From Alphaproteobacteria bacterium (GTDB lineage Bacteria; Pseudomonadota; Alphaproteobacteria; JAGOMX01): DNA of 55,623 nt. The notes below the pieces were generated by a model. The model was not told the origin of the DNA. It saw nothing but the letters and a program-made list of their open reading frames with translations, and made no database searches. The DNA is taken from assembly GCA_017993335.1 (NCBI GenBank), contig JAGOMX010000008.1, positions 1-55,623 on the forward strand, given 5' to 3'. This document shows, piece by piece, positions 1-11,049 of the stretch. Position numbers and translations under genes: made by a program. Each line of letters begins with the position of its first letter. The stretch's first letter is position 1.

Positions 1-345
1 AGATATCGGCTTTAAAACCATCTTTCTCGACGCCAGCATTTACAGTCTTGTTGCCCTTGTCATCGGCAGAGATATCGGCTTTAAAACCATCTTTCTCGAC
101 GCCAGCATTTACAGTCTTGTTGCCCTTGTCATCGGCAGAGATATCGGCTTTAAAACCATCTTTCTCGACGCCAGCATTTACAGTCTTGTTGCCCTTATCA
201 TCGGCAGAGATATCGGCTTTAAAACCATCTTTCTCGACGCCAGCATTTACAGTCTTGTTGCCCTTATCATCGGCAGAGATATTGGCTTTAAAACCACCCT
301 TCTCCACGCCAGCTGTCAAAGAGTTCTCACCTAGGGTGGCATTGG
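1..345 (-). repeat. 69-bp tandem repeat inside the giant protein gene
   Basis: Near-identical 69-bp units begin at 1, 70, 139 and 208, and a diverged unit begins at 277. The array continues past the left edge. Each unit keeps the frame and encodes 23 residues, GNKTVNAGVEKDGFKADISA-type (core NAGVEKDGFKADI). Only a few synonymous changes separate the copies, which suggests recent expansion. Copy number is probably variable between strains (inference). Confidence 0.95.
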
Positions 346-3300
346 CAGAAAAATCATCGATTTTGACGCCACCCATAAATGAAGGATCTCCGTCTTCACT
401 GATGCCAATTCCACCATTAAAACCCTTACCATTATTTTCTTGACCATGGTGGGCATTGCCACCATGTGTTCCTGCTGAAATCCCTGTCGAGCTTGAGCTG
501 TTTTGAGGGGTCATCTCTTTCTCTATCGTCTTATCAACGGTGAAGTCTGACGTGTCACCGAGATTTATATCTGAACCATTCTTAACTATTTTATTAGCGT
601 GTCCTTTCGTTTTACCACCCACGTGTATGCTAGATTTGGCTAGCTGTTCTAAGTGGGATTTCGCGTGCTGGTAATCCACACCGAACGAGCTTCCTCCACC
701 AGACAGGCTGCCCCATAGGCCGAAGGATTCGCTTTCGTGCTCGGTTACGAGCATGACGCCATCAATGAAGTAGTTGTCTACCAGGAGCGTAAAGTCTTTT
801 TCCACTTTTAATTGAAAGCCGTTCGTCTGGTCTACTTCATCCGCATCGATGATGACATAAGATTCTCTTATACCCGAATGTCCGATGCTCTGGGACTTGG
901 TTTTCGAGGATCCCCAGCTGAGGCGCACTTTCACTGATGGGCCTAAAATATCAGTCAGGCCTGATTTAAGTTTATCAAAGTCACAATCATCCACGAGAGT
1001 GCTAATCGTCTTCAGTGTTTTTGTGATTCTTTTTAGAGGATCCAACGAGACATCGGTGGTTACCTTTGAGCCTTTACTGGAACTCAGATGGTTTAACACT
1101 CTGTTCGTCAGATATACCTTTTTTCCTTTTAGATGGAGGGTACCGTCATTGCCACCTTCATAAAATCCTCTAAATATGATGTCACTACTTTTTACACCTT
1201 CTGCATCTACAGCCCCGATGAAAAACAGAGAACTGCCGGTATTAAAGATGGCCGTTGTTTCTTGTACTTCATCCCATTTTTTCTTTTTGGATTTGATGAA
1301 CTTGAGGGTTTCTTTTTTGGAAATCTTACCTTCTTCGCCCACAATGTCTAGGAACTTTGGCGTCTTTCGTGTGACGATAAAGGCACCATCACCCACTCGT
1401 ATAATTCCGCCGACGATTTTGCAACCACCTTCTTTGTTGATAATGACCAATTTACCTGGCGTCATGATCGCCCCTGTCAAGAACTTGGTTTTGAAATAAC
1501 TTTTTTCCTTCGTTGTAAAAGCCCCATCTTCCTTATAGTGATCATACATGTACAGCTCCATATCGGCTTCATTGCAAAAGCCACGAAGCGCATGAATCCA
1601 AATATCACCATGGGAAACAAAAACGCCTCCCGTGCCCTCTGCTCTGCCGAGGGTATCCAGGTAGAGGCCCACGGGGCGACGACTCAGCTCATGGGTGATA
1701 GGATTTTCAAAATCATGCCAAAGCCCAATACCGCCTAAGAATGTGCCATTAAGATAGCGAACATAGGTGGGCACACCATGATTGTCTTCAGTAACAATCT
1801 TTTTGTGTCTCCACTCAATACCCTTAGGTGAATAGACGTAGTTCAAGATTTGCGCCCCCAGGGCAGACCCTGACCCGAGAATGAAAGGCTCATCCATAGA
1901 ATAAAATCGGAATACCCCTGGTGTCATAACGTTGAGATTTTTTGCAACTTTAACCTGAGGCGACATCAACATAAAATTATCATAGCCGCACAACAGCGTC
2001 GGGTTTTCTGGCAGGATTCGCGATCTCTTAATGTCAACAAGGTTAAAGAGGAAACCTCTCATGTCTTGTTTGAATCTCGCGTGCCTCGCATTGGCATCCT
2101 TATATTCTTGGCTATGATGATCTGTTTTTCTGCTTTCAAGTAGCTTTCTATCTTTTCTGTCCTGCGCAATTCTCTGGTCTCTGCGATCTAGAACCATCTT
2201 TGCCATCTCAAGTTTGGTAGGCGGCTCATATCCTTCAGGAACGTGAAAGGTATATTTTTCTTCATCTTGGACTGTCACGCTTTTAAATGGCAAGTTCGCA
2301 TATATACCTTGTTTAACATAGAATTGTAGAAAATCTGTGTAGTCAGCAAAATGTGGATTTATGACCGACAAACAGCCATCCTTGTATATGAAATCCTCGG
2401 CATTAGGGAAGATGTTCTGTAGGAGCTTTGCCATTTCTTCTGATAATTGGTCAAGCTCTTGGCTACCGGCATCACCTTGGCTGGTCGCTGTGGACTCTGG
2501 TTGGGGGTCGGCAGGCTTTTCAGGTTCTGTAACCACCTTAGGGCTGACATCGACGTTAGATTCATCGGCCACTGTATTTTGAATAGGGGCGTCTGGCTTT
2601 TTATTTTTAACTTTCTTATCTTTTTCTTTTTTCCCCCCTTTGTTTTCAAGATCCAATTTCTTGGCGCGGATCAGCATGCTTGGCTTAATATTGCCAACAC
2701 TCCCTGTCAGATCGTTAAGTCTTATAGACATGCCCGCCACAGCTGATTCTTGTTTTATATTTAGTGCTGCCTGAGGTTTTTGAGGGGGTGATTGCGAATC
2801 AGCAGATCCAGTATTGTCTGCAGGCGTATTTTTCTCAGCGGATTTTGATTCTGGTTTTACCTCCGGTTCCGCTTGGGGTTTTTGAGGAGGTGAATGCGAG
2901 TCAGCAGATCTAGTTTTTTCTGCAGATGCATTTTGCTCAGCCGATTCTGGTATTATCTCTGGTTCCAATTGTGGATTTTGAGAGAGAGGTTGTGGACTTT
3001 CAGCTCCAGCGTCTATAAGTGAAGTGCTTTCAGTTTTGGATTCTGTGCGACGACCTACCAGGAGTGTCTCGGTTGCATTATTAACAGCTTTTTCGCTAAT
3101 CTCTGGATCCGATTCCTCCGACATCATTAGGAGGGTGCTCGCGTTATTGGTGCCGGTCAGTTTAGCTGACTTTTGTCCATCGATAATGAGCAGGTTCTCA
3201 GCAGGGCCAGATGCGGTTCCTGCGACTTCCGCTTCCATGCCTTTAACATCTTTCAGGAGCGCATCGAGCTGTCCTGTTTCGCCTACCTTTGCGAGTCCAT

Positions 3301-6300
3301 TGGGGGCTTCAACAACGACGCTAGGCATGTCTGCCTCGTCGTTCGGTGATTCGACGGTTTTCTGATTTGAGGCTTTAAGTACGCCGTCTACTAGTGCACC
3401 ATTGGTACCTACGGCACGTACGTGTTGACCATGAGCTTGCACACCTTGTTGTACATGAACCTTGTCAGCACCCTTAATGAGAATGGATCCGGCAGATTTA
3501 ATATCGGTTCCCTCTTGAAGGGTTAAGGAATCATTTGTTGATTCCATGCGAACATTCTTAGATTCAGCAACTTTTAAGGCACCTTCCATTTTGCCTTTGC
3601 TCTCAAACTCTACTGTATCGGCATCAGCTTGCGCCCCAAGCTTGATTTGCATCGCTCCATCTGCTTTTACGGAGCTTTGTTCTGCTGATATTTTGGTATC
3701 TGATTCAACAAGGACGTTCCCGCCAGCTTTGACTTCGTAATTTGTTCGTATATGCTTTGCTCCACCCACACTAAAATCAGACTTGGCAAAAGTTGTATCT
3801 CTATGAGCCCAGGTATCGTTATGGTCATAGCCCGTGTAGCAAAAGGCATCTCTCGTCAAGACTGCATTCACCGCATCACCGGCGTAATAGCCGCTTGTGA
3901 TGTTCATATGTCCTGTCGCATTCGCGCCATTGTCCCAATGAAAGAGGCTGTTAATTTCAGCTCTTCCACCAAAAGAGTTCATGGCATTGTCCTTGGCCAA
4001 GCCGTATAACATGCCAGCATTTTCTTTTGCTAGTTCATAAAGCTCGGCGGACAACTCTCCCGGTAAATCCCACATTTTACCTACGAATTCCTTAAGCGCC
4101 AATGCTTGATCTTCGGGCTTTGGTTTTTCTTCCGCTTGGGACTTGGCTGGGTTCGGTTGCTGCGATTGGACTTGATTATCCTTATTTTGATTACCTGTGT
4201 TATCAGTTCCATTTTCGGTGTCATTGGTGATTGCATTGATAAGTCCTAAAAACCCGTGTTGTTCGTAAGTTTTCTTGGCATCTTGGTAGTATTTTGTAGC
4301 CTGTTCAGAAATCTTGAATTGTTGGTCAAATCGCATAGCCTCTTGACAAACCATCTTCGCTTGAAGTCCAATGGAAATAAGATCGCCCATGCTGTTTGCA
4401 ACCCGGCTTAATCTCCATCGGTTAGCCGCGTCACTTTTGCGGTCAGCCGTAGCTATTCGGTGAATCGTTTTGGCCAGACCGAATGCACTCCAGAGCAGCA
4501 TTGCACCCTTGACATAAGGAAGAGTGGCTGCTGCACAGACGTAAGTTGCACCCGTCAAAGCTTTGGGAACCAAGTAGCTTGGATCCAGCATGGATGAAAG
4601 CACATCGCCAGTGGTTGAAAAGTCCCTTATGGTCAAGCCCTTGTATTGGCTGTATAACATGCTGTTTGACGTATATAGATTGGACTGCATGACTCCAAGA
4701 TTGAGGTTGGCAAACAGACCGTTGACCTTGAGAGCTTCGCTTCCACGAATGAGGCCTAGAGCGTTTATGTTCAAAGACGTATTGATTTCGGTATAGTTGC
4801 CCGACAGCACGGAAATACCTTGAACAAAAGAGCCAACGTAGTTCAATCTATCCGCAAAAATGATGAGCTGATCTGCGCTGATCTTTCCTCCATTAACTGT
4901 ATAATGTTCCTGAGTGTCGGCCAAATAACGAAATGCTGACTTGATGCTTCCGGAGTTCCAGATCCAATTGCCAGCTACAAAGGTATTATCTTGGGCTTTA
5001 ACCAGCGCGCCATTTTCGAGTGTAATACTTTTTGTGGCGTCTTCCGTATTCGTGCTAGCAACCTTTAGTTCAGTATCCTTCTCATGATGGATCGTGTTTG
5101 CCTTCAGATGAGAAGAATTGACTTCCGCATCCAAGCCTTTAGCAAGACGCAGTTCCTGTTCTGCATTGAGTCGAAGATCGGTATCGCGAAATTGACCTCC
5201 AACTTTTGCCGAACCACTCTGTACGAAAGTTTCTCCACCTCTCAGTTTAAAAGAATCATTTGTTTCGAAATGCCCTTCAACGCCTAGCGCTAGACGATTA
5301 TCCAGTTGAATTGTACCAGCAAGAATTGCTGAACCAGCTCTCCCCTCTATAGCACCTGCGATCGTCTTATCTTCTTCCCCCTGTACCAAGTTCTCTTTTA
5401 CATCGACGTAGAGGATGTCTTCAACTTGTCGGGAACCATTGAGTAACAAGTTGTTGGCTTGAAGACGTTGTTCGATATCCTGCATATAATCAAAAATTCT
5501 AATCGTACTCGCAGCAATAGCTGTATGATTTCCTGCAAACGCACCGGAGCTTGTGATACCTCCTTTCGCTTCGTATTCAGCAGCGCTTACAATATTAACT
5601 TTCGAGTTTGCAGAAGTGATGTTGCTGTGTTTATGGATGCTGCCCTTAGATGATATATAAATACCAGATGCCTTTCCCTGGATCAGGCTGTTCAGTTTCG
5701 CTGTTCGTGCCATTGCGGGCCAAGTGGTAACACTCCCCTGCGTAATCTGGCTAAATATTGCAAGTAAGGCACCCTCATTTGCACTCAACGGGTTTCCAGT
5801 GATCAATGAAAAATGCGTATGGACAAATATTTTTGCCGTCTTAAGTAGCTCGGCATAACTGCTAAAGCTAAAAGTCATATAACGGCCCCGTAATTCTCCG
5901 CCGAATTGACCTGTATCTGCGGTAGCTGAGATGACGCCGTTGACAGTCGTATTTCCGCTATCGTTGTAACGAGAGAATCGGCCTTGTAAATATTGTTCTA
6001 CAATCAGCGTGGCACCTTTCATATTGTGCCATTCACACTTGGATTCTTTTTCAGTTGGACCTTGTACACTTGCGTTCAAGGTAATATTCAGAGTACCGCT
6101 GTTCACAACTTTTTTAGAAAGCAACGTGGCTTCCGCAATTTCCATTTCCTTGTAGTTGGCCAGATCTCCAGTTAATACCATGCTTTTGGCGGCAAATTTA
6201 CCCCTATTATCCAGCAACGGCGTGGTTACGCTCGACTTGCCCAGCTTTACATCTCCCTGTGCAAGTAGTTTTATGGCAAAGGAAAGATTGGCTTCTTCAG

Positions 6301-7402
6301 CAGAGAATTGATTCAGTATGGTCCCGGTTTGACCTGTCAATTGAGCAGTGCCTTTAACTTCCGTTATACCTTCATCCAGATAGTTCGAAAACTGACCAAT
6401 GAAGTTTTTGTCAGCTCTTACAATACCGCCAGGCAAGTTGTGCCAATTACACAAACTAGCCTTATCTCCCGATCCCATGATACCTAATAGAGACGTTGAT
6501 GTGATTGTCCCTGTATTTTTCGCCTGGGCTATGTGAAGGGTGGTATCTTCCAGATCCATCTGCCCTGAGTTCTCAAAGGATTCAGCTACCAAGGAAAACT
6601 TTTTTAAGAGCATAGAACTCGCATGGCCTTTAAAGATTTTAGATTTCAGATGTCCTCCTGATAGTTTCATAGATCCAGTGCAGGAAAATTCTTCCATTTC
6701 AAGCGCGCTCTGCTGGGCCACCAGGTCACCTGCCACATCAAAGGATTTAGCAAGCACCTTATTGGAATCTTTATCAGAATTACCGTTTGCAACAAGATCC
6801 GCGGCGAGAGAAGCCCCTTGCTTAAGAAGAAACTGTTGAACATCAACCAACCCAATGATATCTGCAGTTGATTGGCCATCTAATTCCAGGCTTTGCACCT
6901 TAAATATAGCCTTTCCTTTTAGCACGTCTTCTTTGCCGCGCTTTTCATGGATCTTAAATCCTTTCAGAAGCTTTGTCGTCCCTTCCACCAGAAGTCGCAC
7001 ATAGTCATTACACTCCACATGATTTCCAACAGTTAATGGGCCAGAGAGTTTTGCAGATAGGGACTTAAGGGCTGGCAGGTCACCGACGAAAAAATGCTGG
7101 GGGCTGTCGGAAATGAGACTTAAATGGCCTTCAAAATTCTGTAATAAGCCTACTTGTTTTCCTTCAAACAAAAAGCGATATTCTTCATTGTGTTTCGAGA
7201 ATGAATCGCGTCCCGCCAACAGCTGCTGACCATTGATCACCAGGCGGCCATCTTCGTCTTTTTTGATGGGCAGAAATCGCAGATCCACCCTAACTCGTGT
7301 CTTGGGAGATTCCTGGTTTTCTGCACTCGCCAATGCCGGGACTAAGCAGGCATTATTGAAAAAACAAAAGAGAGTAAGGTAAGAAACGAACTTCTTAAAC
7401 AT
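1..7402 (-). CDS. giant secreted repeat protein, adhesin-like (3' end outside window)
   Basis: The minus strand is open from an ATG at 7402 to the window edge, at least 2467 codons with no stop seen, so the C-terminus lies outside. The start has a good ribosome site (AGGAG, 7 bases before ATG) and a Sec signal peptide of about 27 residues (MFKKF..., hydrophobic core, ending PALASA). The first ~1300 residues are rich in short beta-like strings (for example LxxxGxIxxxS, 'ATADTGQFGGELRGR'), like filamentous-haemagglutinin-type beta-helices. A helical stretch (around 1010-1090) and Pro/Glu/Ser-rich near-repeats (coded around 2760-3020) follow. The last part is Gly/Asn/Ser-rich and ends in 23-residue tandem repeats. 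I see no clear two-partner-secretion domain. The family is inferred from composition and repeats, not from a definite domain. It lies 24 bp downstream of the LRR protein gene and is probably co-transcribed with it. Confidence 0.75.
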   Translation of the reverse strand, partial: MFKKFVSYLTLFCFFNNACLVPALASAENQESPKTRVRVDLRFLPIKKDEDGRLVINGQQLLAGRDSFSKHNEEYRFLFEGKQVGLLQNFEGHLSLISDSPQHFFVGDLPALKSLSAKLSGPLTVGNHVECNDYVRLLVEGTTKLLKGFKIHEKRGKEDVLKGKAIFKVQSLELDGQSTADIIGLVDVQQFLLKQGASLAADLVANGNSDKDSNKVLAKSFDVAGDLVAQQSALEMEEFSCTGSMKLSGGHLKSKIFKGHASSMLLKKFSLVAESFENSGQMDLEDTTLHIAQAKNTGTITSTSLLGIMGSGDKASLCNWHNLPGGIVRADKNFIGQFSNYLDEGITEVKGTAQLTGQTGTILNQFSAEEANLSFAIKLLAQGDVKLGKSSVTTPLLDNRGKFAAKSMVLTGDLANYKEMEIAEATLLSKKVVNSGTLNITLNASVQGPTEKESKCEWHNMKGATLIVEQYLQGRFSRYNDSGNTTVNGVISATADTGQFGGELRGRYMTFSFSSYAELLKTAKIFVHTHFSLITGNPLSANEGALLAIFSQITQGSVTTWPAMARTAKLNSLIQGKASGIYISSKGSIHKHSNITSANSKVNIVSAAEYEAKGGITSSGAFAGNHTAIAASTIRIFDYMQDIEQRLQANNLLLNGSRQVEDILYVDVKENLVQGEEDKTIAGAIEGRAGSAILAGTIQLDNRLALGVEGHFETNDSFKLRGGETFVQSGSAKVGGQFRDTDLRLNAEQELRLAKGLDAEVNSSHLKANTIHHEKDTELKVASTNTEDATKSITLENGALVKAQDNTFVAGNWIWNSGSIKSAFRYLADTQEHYTVNGGKISADQLIIFADRLNYVGSFVQGISVLSGNYTEINTSLNINALGLIRGSEALKVNGLFANLNLGVMQSNLYTSNSMLYSQYKGLTIRDFSTTGDVLSSMLDPSYLVPKALTGATYVCAAATLPYVKGAMLLWSAFGLAKTIHRIATADRKSDAANRWRLSRVANSMGDLISIGLQAKMVCQEAMRFDQQFKISEQATKYYQDAKKTYEQHGFLGLINAITNDTENGTDNTGNQNKDNQVQSQQPNPAKSQAEEKPKPEDQALALKEFVGKMWDLPGELSAELYELAKENAGMLYGLAKDNAMNSFGGRAEINSLFHWDNGANATGHMNITSGYYAGDAVNAVLTRDAFCYTGYDHNDTWAHRDTTFAKSDFSVGGAKHIRTNYEVKAGGNVLVESDTKISAEQSSVKADGAMQIKLGAQADADTVEFESKGKMEGALKVAESKNVRMESTNDSLTLQEGTDIKSAGSILIKGADKVHVQQGVQAHGQHVRAVGTNGALVDGVLKASNQKTVESPNDEADMPSVVVEAPNGLAKVGETGQLDALLKDVKGMEAEVAGTASGPAENLLIIDGQKSAKLTGTNNASTLLMMSEESDPEISEKAVNNATETLLVGRRTESKTESTSLIDAGAESPQPLSQNPQLEPEIIPESAEQNASAEKTRSADSHSPPQKPQAEPEVKPESKSAEKNTPADNTGSADSQSPPQKPQAALNIKQESAVAGMSIRLNDLTGSVGNIKPSMLIRAKKLDLENKGGKKEKDKKVKNKKPDAPIQNTVADESNVDVSPKVVTEPEKPADPQPESTATSQGDAGSQELDQLSEEMAKLLQNIFPNAEDFIYKDGCLSVINPHFADYTDFLQFYVKQGIYANLPFKSVTVQDEEKYTFHVPEGYEPPTKLEMAKMVLDRRDQRIAQDRKDRKLLESRKTDHHSQEYKDANARHARFKQDMRGFLFNLVDIKRSRILPENPTLLCGYDNFMLMSPQVKVAKNLNVMTPGVFRFYSMDEPFILGSGSALGAQILNYVYSPKGIEWRHKKIVTEDNHGVPTYVRYLNGTFLGGIGLWHDFENPITHELSRRPVGLYLDTLGRAEGTGGVFVSHGDIWIHALRGFCNEADMELYMYDHYKEDGAFTTKEKSYFKTKFLTGAIMTPGKLVIINKEGGCKIVGGIIRVGDGAFIVTRKTPKFLDIVGEEGKISKKETLKFIKSKKKKWDEVQETTAIFNTGSSLFFIGAVDAEGVKSSDIIFRGFYEGGNDGTLHLKGKKVYLTNRVLNHLSSSKGSKVTTDVSLDPLKRITKTLKTISTLVDDCDFDKLKSGLTDILGPSVKVRLSWGSSKTKSQSIGHSGIRESYVIIDADEVDQTNGFQLKVEKDFTLLVDNYFIDGVMLVTEHESESFGLWGSLSGGGSSFGVDYQHAKSHLEQLAKSSIHVGGKTKGHANKIVKNGSDINLGDTSDFTVDKTIEKEMTPQNSSSSTGISAGTHGGNAHHGQENNGKGFNGGIGISEDGDPSFMGGVKIDDFSANATLGENSLTAGVEKGGFKANISADDKGNKTVNAGVEKDGFKADISADDKGNKTVNAGVEKDGFKADISADDKGNKTVNAGVEKDGFKADISADDKGNKTVNAGVEKDGFKADI

Positions 7403-7426
7403 TTTAAACTCCTAGAAGACTATATT

Positions 7427-10400
7427 TTAGTTCTCAAAACTGATAGCAAGCGGTTTATCATTGCTGGCATCTTTTCGAGATTTGCGAATCTGCCTTTCGG
7501 TCCAATTATTCCAGGCAATGAACCCATGTATTTTAACGGTCAACTTTTGCAAAGGAGCTATTAATCCTAACGCTTCACAGACATATACATAGTCCGTACC
7601 CTGATCACCGAGTATGTCATCACATAGTTTGAATGGGGAGAGCCCTATACCCATTACCGTGAAAATAGAGTTGAATACGGCATCTTTGGTATCTTTTGTT
7701 ACCATCCATCGGTCAATCACGAGTCTTTTATTCATCTCTAAAGCAGTACTCGGCCAATAAGGCATAGAGATTTTAAGTTCCTGAATGTACTCTGCGTTCA
7801 TCAACACTTTGACTAAATCCTTAGTATGACTATTATGCAGATCGGTTTTAATTAGCCCTAAGAATTTCAGCTGCTTCATATGGCGTATGGCACCGACGAA
7901 TCTGTCTCCCATGCCTTTCAAGTTTTTAGCGCCTGACAGGTCAAGATGAGTCAGCGTGGCCGCATTGGCTTCTAGTCCAAAGTAAAGCATGTCATTCATG
8001 CATGATTTAAAGCCTGGTAGTTTTAGAGTAGAAAGCCTCCTTACTTTTGCTATATACTTGGCGTAGACAGTTTCAGCATCTAGGTCACCTGTAGCACTAA
8101 ACGTGCTAGTTTGGTTGTCTTCTTGACTAATTTTCTCTATTTGATCAATTTCCACGATGGTTTTAGTTAGCGCCCAACTCTGTTGGCCGAAATCCCACTT
8201 GATTTCCCTTATCCCCCCGACACTGCTGATCGTTGAGGCCAGCGTCGTCATAGAGCCCGCCACTCTCCATATCACATCAAGATTATGGTTGCGTTGAGCA
8301 AATTTCTGGGCACTACGTAGAACTCCAACATCGCTATTTAGAGCTTGCTCGAGATAATAACAGGCATCCAGGTCTAGGATAGCTCCTGGTAACTCCTTTA
8401 AAAGCTTATTCAGGTTGATGCTAGCTTCTTTGATCCTATCCTCATCTTTACCCTGAAAGCGGAATTCGATCTTTGGGGTTTTTCTCTCTAACCAATAGAA
8501 CGTGGTGAGATAATCCATCAGATCCTCATACTGGCCATTTTTCAGTTCGGAGAGATTAACTGAGCCGTCATAATTAGGACGTAAGTTAGTGAATCCCGGT
8601 ATGTTTGCGTAAGCTCCATTCTGTCTTAGATTTTTGCAAATAACCGTCATTGCTTCGCTGCTGTTGGGTGTAATCCAGGTCTGAGAGCTTTTATCGCTAT
8701 CATTTATATCGCCATTTAACCGGTAGAAACCTCTTACAAACCCATTACCAAATGTCTGTCCATTTTTCGGCAACGAAATAAGGTGACTGGTTCTTTGAGC
8801 TACTGCCATAAGAAGCGAATATCTTTTTCTACCAACACCATAAGCCTGCGAGCCATCGTTAAAAATTGAAGAGCCATCTTGATGAACAGCTACATCCTGA
8901 GAAGCATAGAAACAATGGTTTTTTGTAGCTAAAAATAGCCTGCCACTGCCATCCGAATATATGTAGTTGGATTCCTTAGGGTTTAAGGCACTCTTAAACC
9001 TTAAATACTGATTTGATGGTAACTCGTCTAAAGTTGGGGTCATAGTCGGATATGTCTGCAAATCATCAGCTAGCTCCACGTGCGGATCCAATATGTACCC
9101 GTATGGATTATCTAGGTCATATTCGGTTGTGGCATAACTTTCAGGCATATCAACATCTGATGCACGCTTATTTGCCGTTAGCCACTTGCGAGTAGCATCA
9201 TCCGGAATCGTCTTGTATTTGGCATGGGATACTTCCATTAATTCTCGGCGATCATTTACCCACATGATATTGGGAACAATCTCCCTGTAAATGCGGACAT
9301 GGGGGATATGGAATATGGGATCTGATTGACTGCTCAGGGCGTCTCCGAAAATATCTCCCGGTTTGTATTTAAACCTATAGAGAACATGAGCCGTCGTAGT
9401 AGAAGGCATACGCGTCTGTGCAATCCTATAGTCATAATATTCAATGAGCCCGCCTCGTTTAAATACCAGCCTAAATGGATCCATACCAACGGGTGGTAAA
9501 TTACATTCGAATTCAAGATGCTCGGGCGCGCCCAGCAATGTGCGGGCATGTTTGTTGAGGTCCTCTATGTATTTCTTTAGGGACGTCTTCGGATTATACG
9601 TTAAAGGCAGATTGCTCACGACTGGTGCAACAGGCTTTAGTTCCTGTCGAATTGAGGGATAACTCGTCCCATTCCACAAAACATCAATCTCAGCCTCTTT
9701 GGAAGCTCCAGTAACAAATGGCTTCGGTCGAATTTCTACAGTATTAGGGCCATTTACATACAAGAACCCATTAGCGGTCGATTTACCATTGAATGCCCAT
9801 TGGCCTAATCCGCAGGAAAAACCAACTAAGTCAATATTGACACTAGTTGCAGTTTGAACGGGCGCAGCCGGAGTTTGAGGTGCTACAATTTGAGCCACGG
9901 CTATTGGAAGGCGCGGAGCTGCCTGAGGGGCAGGGACCGCCGTTGGCTTTGCAGAAGGCACAACGAATTTCACGGGATGATTTAATAACCCGATGATTCT
10001 GCTAAGGGCAGCGAAGTCCTTAAATTCAGAGTTTTTACGAACTAAGACCTTCCTGAAATTGCAGATACTGAGATAAGTCGATAACGAAAGATTCGACAGA
10101 CGCTGAAGAGAATCATGCTGCGCATCATTCATCAAGAGATGTAAACAGACAACCGCTTTAGGGCCATGATCCGCATAGCGCGTATAGGTATAAAAACTGT
10201 CGGGCTTATCAGAACTCACACCCAATAAATGCATATTGTTGTGCGACAGAAGAGTATCTCCTTGCGGATTGGGGTGAACACTTATCTCTTCAGAATGGGT
10301 TGTATTCTGACCATAAGTGATTTTCGTCTGGGGGTCATATAATTGCGCTTGATTTCTTTCGCTTTCAAAAATGCCGAATTCAACAGTTTGATTGTCCTTC

Positions 10401-10912
10401 TTTCCCTGAGGCATGGTTGCTGTGGCTTCGGGGTATATGAAGGTATGAGGCCTGAAGCAAAGCTGCGTTGCATCGGTAAAAGGGATATTTTGTGCTACTA
10501 CACCTAAGGTTAAATTTGCAGAAAGAATACCATCCTTCGTGAGTTGCTGTCTTAGGCTATAGGGTAGGTTACCACCAAAGAGATTACCTGGCAGGCGAAT
10601 CACAACCGGAAAACTGGTGATTCCGTTGTTGATACGTTCATCAGCCTTCCCAGTACCATTTGGATGATAGGGTGCAAAATAAGGCATATTTGGAAAGTCA
10701 TTAGTAACAAGGGGGCTATTGTAGACTGCCGAGGTTCCATCTTGCGGCTTCTCGTAACCTATGAAGAAATTATGCCGAGAGGCGCCGGTGCTCTTATTGA
10801 CTTGCTCTACGGTATTGAAGCGCAACGAACTATCACTAGCAAACCCAGGCATGCTTATAGTTACAGCCAGAACAAAGGCAAGACACCTTTTCGCAATATT
10901 CGACAAATTCAT
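7427..10912 (-). CDS. large secreted protein with C-terminal leucine-rich region
   Basis: The product has 1161 residues. I chose the ATG at 10912 (MNLSNIAK) over one 11 codons upstream because AAGGA lies about 9 bases before it and it opens a clean Sec signal peptide ending at PGFAS. The middle is not recognised; it has a Pro/Ala-rich linker near residues 330-360 (PAPQAAPRLPIAV...). Residues ~970-1065 carry leucine-rich, ribonuclease-inhibitor-like repeats (LTHLDLSGAKNLKGM, LKFLGLIKTDL, IQELKISM). The protein is probably exported or surface-exposed, and LRRs often bind host proteins in intracellular bacteria (inference). It is the first gene of an apparent two-gene operon with the giant protein, and a TPP riboswitch lies in its 5' leader. 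No enzymatic motif was seen. Confidence 0.8.
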   Translation of the reverse strand: MNLSNIAKRCLAFVLAVTISMPGFASDSSLRFNTVEQVNKSTGASRHNFFIGYEKPQDGTSAVYNSPLVTNDFPNMPYFAPYHPNGTGKADERINNGITSFPVVIRLPGNLFGGNLPYSLRQQLTKDGILSANLTLGVVAQNIPFTDATQLCFRPHTFIYPEATATMPQGKKDNQTVEFGIFESERNQAQLYDPQTKITYGQNTTHSEEISVHPNPQGDTLLSHNNMHLLGVSSDKPDSFYTYTRYADHGPKAVVCLHLLMNDAQHDSLQRLSNLSLSTYLSICNFRKVLVRKNSEFKDFAALSRIIGLLNHPVKFVVPSAKPTAVPAPQAAPRLPIAVAQIVAPQTPAAPVQTATSVNIDLVGFSCGLGQWAFNGKSTANGFLYVNGPNTVEIRPKPFVTGASKEAEIDVLWNGTSYPSIRQELKPVAPVVSNLPLTYNPKTSLKKYIEDLNKHARTLLGAPEHLEFECNLPPVGMDPFRLVFKRGGLIEYYDYRIAQTRMPSTTTAHVLYRFKYKPGDIFGDALSSQSDPIFHIPHVRIYREIVPNIMWVNDRRELMEVSHAKYKTIPDDATRKWLTANKRASDVDMPESYATTEYDLDNPYGYILDPHVELADDLQTYPTMTPTLDELPSNQYLRFKSALNPKESNYIYSDGSGRLFLATKNHCFYASQDVAVHQDGSSIFNDGSQAYGVGRKRYSLLMAVAQRTSHLISLPKNGQTFGNGFVRGFYRLNGDINDSDKSSQTWITPNSSEAMTVICKNLRQNGAYANIPGFTNLRPNYDGSVNLSELKNGQYEDLMDYLTTFYWLERKTPKIEFRFQGKDEDRIKEASINLNKLLKELPGAILDLDACYYLEQALNSDVGVLRSAQKFAQRNHNLDVIWRVAGSMTTLASTISSVGGIREIKWDFGQQSWALTKTIVEIDQIEKISQEDNQTSTFSATGDLDAETVYAKYIAKVRRLSTLKLPGFKSCMNDMLYFGLEANAATLTHLDLSGAKNLKGMGDRFVGAIRHMKQLKFLGLIKTDLHNSHTKDLVKVLMNAEYIQELKISMPYWPSTALEMNKRLVIDRWMVTKDTKDAVFNSIFTVMGIGLSPFKLCDDILGDQGTDYVYVCEALGLIAPLQKLTVKIHGFIAWNNWTERQIRKSRKDASNDKPLAISFEN

Positions 10913-11049
10913 ACCTACATTCCTTACTATCTTTAACATTCTCAACGAATTCAGCGCACAACGAAAATCGTATGGGTAAACTAAATCAAATTACCAGGAT
11001 GTACAGATGGCTGGGAAATAAGACGCACCAAAAGGTATGGTGTGTTGCA

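Noticed and set aside
1..345. CRISPR array
   Set aside because: The 69-bp units are contiguous, without spacers, and in frame with a protein.
2359..3849. Several 60-110 codon ORFs on both strands within 1-7402
   Set aside because: All lie opposite or out of frame with the single open frame of the giant secreted protein, whose sequence is coherent throughout.
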